Assembly (NCBI GenBank): GCA_900551605.1
Contig: URWS01000134.1
Location: 1 to 5,011 of the forward strand
DNA length: 5,011 bases
DNA from: an uncultured Collinsella sp.
Lineage (GTDB): Bacteria; Actinomycetota; Coriobacteriia; Coriobacteriales; Coriobacteriaceae
Direction of reading: 5' to 3'
Numbering within the stretch: the stretch's first letter is position 1; each line of letters begins with the position of its first letter. The position numbers and the translations under genes were made by a program. Shown here in pieces: positions 1-4,963 of the stretch. A model generated the notes under the pieces. The model searched no databases. It saw nothing but the letters and a program-made list of their open reading frames with translations, and was not told the origin of the DNA.

Positions 1-13
1 GTATAAGAGACAG
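1..13. other. Tn5/Nextera mosaic-end adapter remnant
   Basis: The first 13 bases, GTATAAGAGACAG, are the last 13 bases of the 19-base Tn5 mosaic end used in Nextera libraries. The same element appears in full, inverted, at the other end of the window. The bases are not genomic, and they cut off the hyfB-like gene. Any translation through them (residues PVSY on the minus strand) is artefact. Confidence 0.95.
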
Positions 14-248
14 GCTGATTGAGCAGCAGCTGGAAATGGGCAAACGGGAAAAACACGATGGTGTCGACCGACGTGACATCGCCCAGCACGGCCTGGATAC
101 CGGCCACAAACGAAAGCACCGCGGCGGCGGCGCCGATAAGGCAGCCGGCGGTTTTGGCAGCGTTATCGGCCTTGATCAGCAGAACCGAGGCGAGCGCACC
201 GATGCACGAGACGGCAAGCGATGCGATAAACAGCGTCATGCTATCCAT
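14..248 (-). CDS. hyfB: HyfB-like hydrogenase-4 membrane subunit, N-terminal fragment
   Basis: Seen: an open frame of 78 codons starting at ATG 248-246 and running into the adapter at the contig edge, so the 3' end is missing. The start is supported by AAGGGAG 9 bases upstream on the minus strand and by an 8-base overlap (ATGGATAG) with the stop of hyfA. An in-frame ATG 9 bases later is a weaker alternative. The fragment is hydrophobic, with two likely membrane helices at about residues 5-25 and 34-56, followed by FFPFAHFQLLLNQ. Known: HyfB/HycC/NuoL-type antiporter subunits of energy-conserving hydrogenases begin with such helices followed by a short loop, and E. coli HyfB is about 670 residues long. 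Inferred: it is the membrane proton-channel subunit anchoring a formate hydrogenlyase. Position directly after hyfA is the main support. HycC is an alternative name; only about one eighth of the protein is visible. Confidence 0.72.
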
Positions 249-858
249 TGTTTACGCTCCCTTCTGCTTTCTCTGACAGGCCCTGGGCCACAGCGGTAAC
301 GTCGACGGCCGGACCGTTTTCGATCGAGCGCAGGCGCTTGGCCTCGTCGAGCTCGCGATCGGCCGCGCCGCCCATGACGGTCAGCGCCTTGGTGGGGCAC
401 GCCGCCACACAATGCGGGCCGTCTGGATCGAAGGCGCACAGGTCGCACTTGACAGCGCAGGTGTACTGGCCGGGAGCCCACGTAAGCAGGCTGCTCAGGG
501 ACTTAGGATACGAAGGCGTCGGATCGCACATGCCTGCGACACCGGCGATAGACGTGCCATCGGGATGGATGGCTCCGAAGGGGCACGCGATGGCGCACAG
601 CCTGCACCCGATGCACTCCTGCTCCTTGACGTGGATGCGGTCGCCATCGTGCTCGATGGCATTCACCGGGCAAACCTCGGCGCAGGGGGCACCCTCGCAA
701 TGGTGGCAGGCAAGGGCGGCCGAAATACCGCCGGTCTTCACGAGCGCCAGGCGCGGCGTATCCTGAAGACCCTGCATCCGGTGGGCGTCGGCACAGGCGG
801 ACTGGCATGTTCCGCAGCCGATGCACCTCTCCGGGTTGATGTCGATGAAGCGGTTCAT
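241..858 (-). CDS. hyfA: HyfA-like 4x[4Fe-4S] ferredoxin subunit of hydrogenase-4 / formate hydrogenlyase
   Basis: Seen: a 205-residue protein with sixteen cysteines in four cluster sets: C12-C15-C18-C22, C51-C54-C59-C63, C82-C85-C88-C92 and C138-C141-C150-C154. Between sets three and four is an insertion of about 45 residues containing SSLLTWAPGQ. Known: E. coli HyfA is also about 205 residues, begins MNRF and has the same insertion (STLLDWVPG), which distinguishes it from HydN. Role: a cytoplasmic electron-transfer subunit between formate dehydrogenase and the [NiFe] hydrogenase. The ATG at 858 is chosen over a GTG at 864 because AGGA lies 7 bases before the ATG but almost touches the GTG, and because MNRF is the family start. 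It lies 78 bases after fdhF, behind a strong hairpin, and overlaps hyfB by 8 bases, so the last two genes are probably translationally coupled. Confidence 0.88.
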   Translation of the reverse strand: MNRFIDINPERCIGCGTCQSACADAHRMQGLQDTPRLALVKTGGISAALACHHCEGAPCAEVCPVNAIEHDGDRIHVKEQECIGCRLCAIACPFGAIHPDGTSIAGVAGMCDPTPSYPKSLSSLLTWAPGQYTCAVKCDLCAFDPDGPHCVAACPTKALTVMGGAADRELDEAKRLRSIENGPAVDVTAVAQGLSEKAEGSVNNG

Positions 859-880
859 CCCCACTTCCTTTCAAAATAAC

Positions 881-915
881 GGGCCGGGCTCCCGAACGTA
901 CGGGACGCCCGGCCC
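881..915 (-). terminator. Intercistronic hairpin between fdhF and hyfA (weak terminator or attenuator)
   Basis: Bases 881-894 pair with 901-915 in a 14-bp GC-rich stem with a single bulged base (906) and a 6-base loop, AACGTA. In the minus-strand transcript it follows the fdhF stop by about 20 bases and is followed by GUUAUUUUG, a broken U tract. The ribosome-binding site of hyfA comes directly afterwards. The stem is strong but the U tract is poor, so partial termination or an RNA-processing/stability element is more likely than a full stop. In the plus direction the stem is followed by A residues, not T, so it does not serve that strand. Confidence 0.6.
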
Positions 916-936
916 AAAAAGCCAACGAGAACGGGA

Positions 937-3159
937 CTACACGATTTGGTTCACGTGCGCCTCGTCGTCGAACTTGGCGGCGCCGGGCTCAACGTCTTGG
1001 GGAGCGGCGGCATCCACCAGAGCCTGCTTGAGCTCGGTGTACTGACGCTCGACCTCGCCCTCGGCCCAGACCTGGTCGGCAATGGCGTCGACCTGGCAGG
1101 CGGAGAACTTGTCCTCGGGCGTATGCGAGACCGGGTCGACCTTGTGCATGGTCAGCTCGTTGCACTTGCCGATCCACCACTGGTAGGTCATATAGACCGT
1201 GCCCTTGTTGATACGGTCGCTCACGTCGGCGCGGCTGTATACCTGGCCGCGGCGGCTGTGAATCGAGACGATGTCGCCGTTCTTGATGCCGCGCGCCTGG
1301 GCGTCCGCGGGATTCATGCGGACAAAACCGGGCTCATCGGCAAGCAGCGCCAGCGTCTTGCAGTTGCCGGTCATCGAACGGCAGCTGTAGTGGCCGACCT
1401 CGCGGACGGTGCACAGAATGAGCGGGTACTCATCGTCGGGAAGCTCGGAGGGCGCCTCCCAGTCGTGCGCCATCAGGTTGGCGCGGCCGTCCTTGGTGGT
1501 GAACTTGCCACCAGCGAACATGTCGGGCGTACCGTGGTCGTTCACATCGGTGCTCTTGACCGGCCACTGGGCGTAGCCGCCCTCGGGAGCCATCTTCTCG
1601 TAGGTCGCGCCCACAAAGTTGGGGCACAGGCTAATGCACTCGTTCCAGATCTGCTCGGTGTTGTCGTAGTGCATGGGGTAACCCATACGCGTGGACAGGT
1701 CCGCGAAGATCTCCCAGTCGTGGCGGCACTCGCCCTTGGGCGGAACAGCCGCGTCAAAGTGCTGGAAACTACGGTCGGATGCGGTAAAGACACCCTCGTG
1801 CTCGCCCCAAGAGGTAGCGGGCAGGATGACGTCGGCGAGCATGGTCGTCTGCGTCATAAAGATGTCCTGGCAAATGAACAGATCCAGCTCGGAGAGCGTC
1901 TTGCGCATACCGGCCGAATCGGGCTCGGTCTGCACCGGGTCCTCGCCGTAGTTGTAGAAGCAGTGCACCTTGCCCTCGTCGACCAGGTGGCCCAGGTCGG
2001 TGAGCTTGTAGCCCTCCTCGAGCGGGAGCTTTTCCTCGGGCACGCCCCAAGCCTTGGCAAACTTGGCACGCACTGCGGGGTCGGTGACTTTCTGGTAGCC
2101 AGGGTACAGGTTGGGCAGCATGCCCATATCGCAGGAGCCCTGGACGTTATTCTGGCCACGCACGGGCGCGAGGCCGGAATTGGGTTTGCCGATCTGGCCG
2201 GCAACGCAGGCGATGGAGGCGATGGTGTGCACCGTCTTCAGGTTCTGCTTCTGCTGGCATACGCCCATGCCCCAGCCAATGATGGCAGAAGGCTTCGCCG
2301 TGGCGTACATCTCGGCAGCTTGGTGGATCAACGCGGGCTCGACACCCGTGATGTCCTGTACGGATTCGGGAGTGTAGTTCTTGATGGTCTCCCACCACTC
2401 GTCAAAGCCGTTCGTGTGCTCGGCGACGAATTCCTTGTCGTAGAGGCCATCGTTGACCAAGCAGTTGGCAAAGGCGTTGAGGAACGCAACGTTGCAACCG
2501 TTCTTGATCGGAAGGTAGATATCGGCGATACGCGCAGTTTCGATATGGCGCGGGTCGGCGACGATGATCTTGCAACCCTTTTCTTTGGCTCGCACGATAC
2601 GCCTTGCGACGATGGGGTGCGAATCGGCAGGGTTATAGCCGAAGAGGAAAATGCAGCCCGCATCCTCCATACCGGGGATGGAGCATGACATGCAACCTGA
2701 ACCAACCGTGTCCATCAGACCGAGGACAGTAGGGCCGTGTCAAGTACGGGCGCAGTTGTCCACGCTGTGGGTGCCGATGCACGCACGCGTAAACTTCTGC
2801 ATGACGTAGTTCGCCTCATTGCCGCCGCCTCGCGAAGAGCCGGTGGTCATGACAGCGTTAGGACCATATTCGTCAATTATGGCCTGCATCTTAGATGCGG
2901 TGAAATCCAGTGCCTCGTCCCAGCTTACGCGCTCAAGATCCGCGCCTTTAGTGCGGCGGATCATCGGGTGCAGTACGCGAGGAGTCAAGATCTTGGTGTC
3001 GTTGATGAAGTCGTAGCCGCTCATGCCCTTAAGGCACAGCTCGCTCTGGTTGGTGATGCCGTTGAGCGGTTCGGTACCCACGACCTGGCCGTTTTGGACC
3101 AAGAGGTTAAACTGGCAACCGGCGCCGCAATACGGGCAGATCACTTTATGCTTCTCCAT
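937..3159 (-). CDS. fdhF: Formate dehydrogenase H, selenocysteine-containing (FdhF)
   Basis: Seen: two collinear open frames joined by an in-frame TGA at 2742-2740. Read through, they give a 740-residue protein. C8, C11, C15 and C42 form the N-terminal [4Fe-4S] site, followed by K44. The context CARTUHGPTV puts selenocysteine at residue 140 with His141 next to it. PVRGQNNVQG holds Arg334, equivalent to E. coli Arg333. ADVILPATSWGEHEGVF lies at about 443-458 and REVGHYSCRSMTGNC at 586-600. Known: FdhF is a molybdenum or tungsten bis-MGD enzyme oxidising formate to CO2; E. coli FdhF is 715 residues with Sec140. Here the C-terminus is about 25 residues longer, acidic and not recognisable. The start at ATG 3159 is set by AAGGAGGG just upstream and by family alignment; the frame is open to 3210 but lacks a better start. 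Expression needs SelA, SelB and tRNA-Sec, none of which is in view. Partners are the flanking ferredoxins. Confidence 0.95.
2700..2742 (-). promoter_or_regulatory. Bacterial SECIS element directing UGA-to-selenocysteine
   Basis: Directly after the TGA (2742-2740) the minus-strand RNA can fold UGUCC (2728-2724) with GGACA (2713-2709). Two more pairs, UC with GA, close a GGUCU apical loop (2721-2717), and a single U is bulged at 2714. A weaker lower stem GGCC/GGUU (2736-2733 with 2703-2700) is possible. In E. coli fdhF the SelB-binding hairpin also sits just after the UGA and has a GGUCU loop with a bulged U, although there the bulge is on the 5' arm. The element lies inside the coding region and encodes residues 140-154. 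Confidence 0.82.
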
Positions 3160-3163
3160 GACA

Positions 3164-3171
3164 CCCTCCTT
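3164..3171 (-). promoter_or_regulatory. Ribosome-binding site of fdhF
   Basis: The minus strand reads AAGGAGGG and then TGTC before ATG 3159-3157; counting from GGAGG, the spacing is 5 bases. It decides the fdhF start, because the 17 additional in-frame codons up to 3210 cover this site and match no family member. Confidence 0.85.
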
Positions 3172-3182
3172 CCTTTCTCTGC

Positions 3183-3198
3183 TACCGAATGCTCGGTA
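3183..3198 (-). repeat. Short hairpin in the hydN-fdhF spacer
   Basis: TACCGA and TCGGTA form a perfect 6-bp stem with a 4-base loop in the 74-base gap between hydN and fdhF, just before the fdhF ribosome-binding site. A second small GGGC/GCCC stem lies at 3216-3228. Neither is followed by a U run, so they are not terminators. They may affect RNA processing or may be chance. Confidence 0.35.
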
Positions 3199-3233
3199 CT
3201 TATTTGACAATCATTGGGCCTGTCGCCCGACGC

Positions 3234-3752
3234 TTACGCCTCGTTTTCGATGGTGGCGCGGGCACGCTCGGCGGTCAGTTCTGCCAAGCGCTCCTCGTCT
3301 ACCAGGGTGAGGCCCTTGGTCGGACACGCCTCGGCACACGCCGGACCGCCGGGACGGTCCACGCACAGGTCGCACTTGAGCACGAAGCTCTTAGTCTGCG
3401 AACCCACGCGCACGTCGCCCATCAAGACGGGGACCTGCGTGGTCGCCACGCTCACGGCGCCAAAGGGGCATGCCATGACGCAGCTCTTGCAGCCGATGCA
3501 GTTGTCCTCGTTGACGCCGATACGATGGTTCTTTGGATCAAAGAACAAGGCGCCCGTAGGACAGGCCTTCGCGCACGGAGCGTCCTCGCAGTGGTGACAT
3601 GCCACCGGCGCGGAGATCTCGTAGGTGCGCGTTACGCGCAAGCGAGGTGCGGCGATGTTGCCGGGAATATCGTGTGCCTCGATGCACGCCGCCATACAGG
3701 TTTGGCACCCAATGCAGCGTGAAGAATCAGCCACGACTCGTTTATTGCCCAT
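3234..3752 (-). CDS. hydN: HydN-like 4x[4Fe-4S] ferredoxin (formate dehydrogenase electron carrier)
   Basis: Seen: a 172-residue protein with four cysteine sets: C13-C16-C19-C23, C52-C55-C60-C64, C85-C88-C91-C95 and C127-C130-C139-C143. The tail is charged (about 151-172). It lacks the HyfA insertion between sets three and four. Known: E. coli HydN (175 residues) precedes fdhF in the same order and is associated with formate dehydrogenase H activity; HycB is a close relative with the same fold. Inferred: it carries electrons from FdhF to the hydrogenase. The ATG at 3752 is chosen because AGGAGGGAG lies just upstream and the family motif begins 12 residues later. The frame is open to a GTG at 3860 that has its own GGAGG 12 bases ahead. 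That would add 36 unconserved residues and is less likely. This is the first gene of the operon. HycB-type is an alternative name. Confidence 0.85.
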   Translation of the reverse strand: MGNKRVVADSSRCIGCQTCMAACIEAHDIPGNIAAPRLRVTRTYEISAPVACHHCEDAPCAKACPTGALFFDPKNHRIGVNEDNCIGCKSCVMACPFGAVSVATTQVPVLMGDVRVGSQTKSFVLKCDLCVDRPGGPACAEACPTKGLTLVDEERLAELTAERARATIENEA

Positions 3753-3761
3753 GTTGTTCAC

Positions 3762-3833
3762 TCCCTCCTGAATCCCATGCCGGAGAGACCCTGCCGACGT
3801 TGCCCCGGACCGCCCGTGGTCCGGCATCGGCGT
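3762..3833 (-). promoter_or_regulatory. Structured 5' leader of hydN with possible ribosome-site masking
   Basis: Read on the minus strand, CCGGACC (3824-3818) pairs with GGTCCGG (3811-3805) around a 6-base loop. An outer helix, GCCGAT with GTCGGC, extends this to about 13 bp. Downstream, TCTCTCC (3788-3782) can pair with GGAGGGA (3768-3762), which is the hydN ribosome-binding site (one G-U pair). A competing helix joins TGCCGGA (3826-3820) to TCCGGCA (3784-3778); it would break the first hairpin and part of the masking stem. This mutually exclusive layout is what translational riboswitches or protein-controlled leaders look like. I do not recognise a known riboswitch class. No energies were computed. 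Confidence 0.4.
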
Positions 3834-3881
3834 ATCGAGCGCATGCGGCGAAACAGGCACTTCGATAGAATTCCTCCAACG

Positions 3882-3900
3882 ATATACAGGTTAAATATAC
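3882..3900. repeat. Direct repeat ATATAC, 13-base period, upstream of hydN
   Basis: Two copies of ATATAC (3882-3887 and 3895-3900) are separated by 7 bases in the AT-rich part of the hydN upstream region, where the operon promoter should lie. On the minus strand GTATAT could be part of a -10 element or paired activator half-sites. I found no convincing -35/-10 pair on the minus strand. Confidence 0.25.
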
Positions 3901-3930
3901 GCAGTTGCAGGTGGCAAACTTGAGCATAGG

Positions 3931-3961
3931 CCCTGCAATACGGGTGTATTGCAGGGGTTTT
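3931..3961 (+). terminator. Intrinsic terminator-like hairpin on the plus strand
   Basis: CCCTGCAATAC (3931-3941) pairs perfectly with GTATTGCAGGG (3946-3956), an 11-bp stem with loop GGGT, followed by G and four T residues. On the minus strand the stem is preceded by AAAAC and followed by CCTATG, with no U run, so the plus direction fits better. No supported plus-strand gene ends here. It may end an unrecognised small RNA, block readthrough antisense to hydN towards the toxin-antitoxin genes, or be left from a lost gene. Confidence 0.6.
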
Positions 3962-4002
3962 GGCAGGTTGGAATTATTCTCTAGAAGCTATAAAGGTGAG
4001 TG

Positions 4003-4068
4003 TATTACATGCGTACATCCAAGGGAGATTTCACGCTCGTTTCTGAAGGATGTAGTACGTTTGTAATA
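4003..4068. repeat. Imperfect inverted repeat in the divergent intergenic region
   Basis: TATTACA (4003-4009) and TACATCC (4014-4020) on the left are mirrored by GGATGTA (4048-4054) and TGTAATA (4062-4068) on the right. Each pair of 7-base blocks is a perfect inverse match, with 4 and 7 unmatched bases between blocks and a 27-base centre. It could be a long operator, a cruciform or RNA hairpin, or the degraded end of a small mobile element. No open frame lies inside. Confidence 0.5.
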
Positions 4069-4071
4069 TCG

Positions 4072-4100
4072 TTTACACTCAATTACTCTAGTGCAATAAA
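4072..4100 (+). promoter_or_regulatory. Candidate promoter of the toxin-antitoxin pair
   Basis: TTTACA (4072-4077, five of six to TTGACA) lies 17 bases before AATAAA (4095-4100, four of six to TATAAT). Transcription would start near 4107, leaving a leader of about 75 bases before the antitoxin ATG. It is the best plus-strand match in the region, but the -10 is imperfect. TAATAT at 4064-4069 is a weaker alternative. Confidence 0.45.
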
Positions 4101-4114
4101 GTAGTGGTTGTAAG

Positions 4115-4134
4115 ATTGGCTATTATTAGCCGAT
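4115..4134 (+). promoter_or_regulatory. Palindrome downstream of the toxin-antitoxin promoter (possible operator)
   Basis: ATTGGCTA (4115-4122) and TAGCCGAT (4127-4134) form an 8-bp inverted repeat with one mismatch in DNA (a G-T wobble in RNA) around TTAT. It sits just after the predicted transcription start and before the antitoxin. Ribbon-helix-helix antitoxins commonly bind such palindromes to repress their own operon; the assignment here is by position only. Confidence 0.4.
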
Positions 4135-4167
4135 GTTGTATTTGACTATTCAAATTGCACGCTCATT

Positions 4168-4175
4168 AAGGGAGG
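4168..4175 (+). promoter_or_regulatory. Ribosome-binding site of the antitoxin
   Basis: AAGGGAGG ends 6 bases before ATG 4182, an ideal spacing. A GTG at 4179 immediately before that ATG would be only 3 bases away, so the ATG is taken as the start. Confidence 0.8.
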
Positions 4176-4181
4176 CCAGTG

Positions 4182-4505
4182 ATGTCATCGACTCAAAAAC
4201 GAGCCATCCTGCAGGTGCGCATTCGCGAGGAAGATAAGCAGCATGCCGAGCGTCTCTACGACGCCATGGGCACATCGCTCGCCGAGGCCGTGCGCCTTTT
4301 TGTCGCGCAGAGCATTTTGATGCGCAAGCTTCCCTTTCAGCCGGTCGCCGTGCGCTCAAAGGACGGCACCGCCGCCTATGGATCGCTCAAAGCATATGGG
4401 GACCCCAATCGCCGCTCCGAGGAGCGCAATGCCTGGATTGAGTACCTTGCTACAGAAAGCGACGATTCGATTTTGGGTCCCGAGGAAGTAGATATCCATG
4501 AGTAG
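4182..4505 (+). CDS. RelB/DinJ-family ribbon-helix-helix antitoxin
   Basis: Seen: 107 residues. A short strand, ILQVRI (about 9-14), is followed by helix 17-29, the turn MGTS, and helix 33-49, ending in LPF (50-52). This is the ribbon-helix-helix layout and closing motif of RelB/DinJ antitoxins. The C-terminal half (about 62-107) contains YGSLKAYGDPN and an acidic tail, probably the toxin-binding part. Known: these proteins dimerise, bind an operator and neutralise a toxin; DinJ pairs with the RelE-like YafQ. Here the partner is instead a PIN-domain protein whose ATG overlaps this stop by 8 bases (ATGAGTAG), which implies translational coupling. Autoregulation through the palindrome at 4115-4134 is inferred. 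The family assignment is firm; the exact partner class is read from the neighbour. Confidence 0.85.
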   Translation: MSSTQKRAILQVRIREEDKQHAERLYDAMGTSLAEAVRLFVAQSILMRKLPFQPVAVRSKDGTAAYGSLKAYGDPNRRSEERNAWIEYLATESDDSILGPEEVDIHE

Positions 4506-4963
4506 CACCATCGTCGACGAGACCGTCATCCTACGCTACCTGCTTGACGACGACGAAGTTCTGTCACCGCGCGCCGCCAAGGTCATCGCCACGCGCACTG
4601 CTCGTGTCTACCCCGAAATCATCACGCGCGTCGTGGTCACGCTGCGCGACGTCTATAAGGTTCCCCGCGTTGAGATTGCTGCGGCCATGAAAAGGCTGCT
4701 CGATGACGTCATGGTCGACGAGCCCACCGTTGTCGCCCTTGCCGTCAAACTCTTTGGCAAGACCCATATGGACTTTTCCGACTGCCTCCTCGCAGCCCGA
4801 ACCGCCATCTACAACGATGATGTCGTGAGCTTTGGCAAGCCCATCATCCAAGGTATGATTGATTACCGTCGCAAACGCCAAACCGCGGCCGACGCTCGCG
4901 ACCGCGCCGCCGAAGCCCGCAGTCACAGCACCGACTCCACCATCGACAAGCTCCGCCACCGCC
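4498..4963 (+). CDS. PIN-domain (VapC-like) toxin, 3' end missing
   Basis: Seen: an open frame from ATG 4498, running 155 codons into adapter without a stop. IVDETVILRYLLDDD gives the first PIN aspartate (D7), Glu40 sits in PEIITRVV, and MDFSDCLLAA carries D92 and D95. The usual last motif (TFD followed by a basic residue) reads SFGKP at 111-115, so the fourth acidic position appears replaced by Gly113, though D107/D108 are close. Known: PIN toxins are Mg-dependent ribonucleases, often of 125-145 residues, neutralised by a cotranscribed antitoxin. Residues 123-155 form an additional highly charged tail (Arg/Ala/Asp-rich) that may be helical and is unusual. The start is supported by the 8-base overlap with the antitoxin and by GAGGA upstream. 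Reading past 4963 is adapter. Toxin activity is inferred; one catalytic position is doubtful. Confidence 0.82.

Larger units (their letters stand above)
3753..4181. other. Divergent intergenic regulatory region, no convincing gene
   Basis: These 429 bases separate the minus-strand hydN operon from the plus-strand toxin-antitoxin pair. The hydN half (3753-3860) is GC-rich and full of inverted repeats. From about 3860 the sequence becomes clearly AT-rich, as expected for promoters. It contains the leader structure, a plus-strand terminator-like hairpin, an imperfect inverted repeat, a promoter candidate and a palindrome, each listed separately. Small open frames here lack ribosome-binding sites and have arginine- or cysteine-rich shadow compositions. 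Confidence 0.8.

Noticed and set aside
946..2688. Plus-strand open frame of 580 codons opposite fdhF
   Set aside because: It is the antisense shadow of a highly conserved GC-rich gene, with Leu/Val/Gly/Ala-rich composition, no domain, and no ribosome site; FdhF is unambiguous.
2740..3210. A separate 156-residue protein or fdhF pseudogene
   Set aside because: The TGA is at the Sec140 position with a SECIS after it and full conservation continues downstream, so it is one selenoprotein.
3905..3917. TTGC-N5-GCAA palindrome as an FNR-type or sigma-54 site
   Set aside because: It matches neither the FNR consensus nor the -24/-12 spacing; four-base arms are too short to support an operator.
3777..3923. 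Plus-strand 48-codon arginine-rich frame ending 8 bases before the terminator-like hairpin
   Set aside because: There is no ribosome-binding site, the composition is typical of antisense GC-rich DNA, and no family is recognisable; the position relative to the terminator is noted only as a coincidence.
3742..3927. Minus-strand 61-codon cysteine-rich frame covering the hydN leader and overlapping its start
   Set aside because: No properly spaced ribosome site precedes its ATG, and the composition looks like chance; a leader peptide cannot be fully excluded.
3861..3930. tRNA-Sec or other tRNA gene in the divergent region
   Set aside because: Looked for because fdhF needs tRNA-Sec; no acceptor stem, T-loop GTTCGA-type sequence or CCA arrangement was found.
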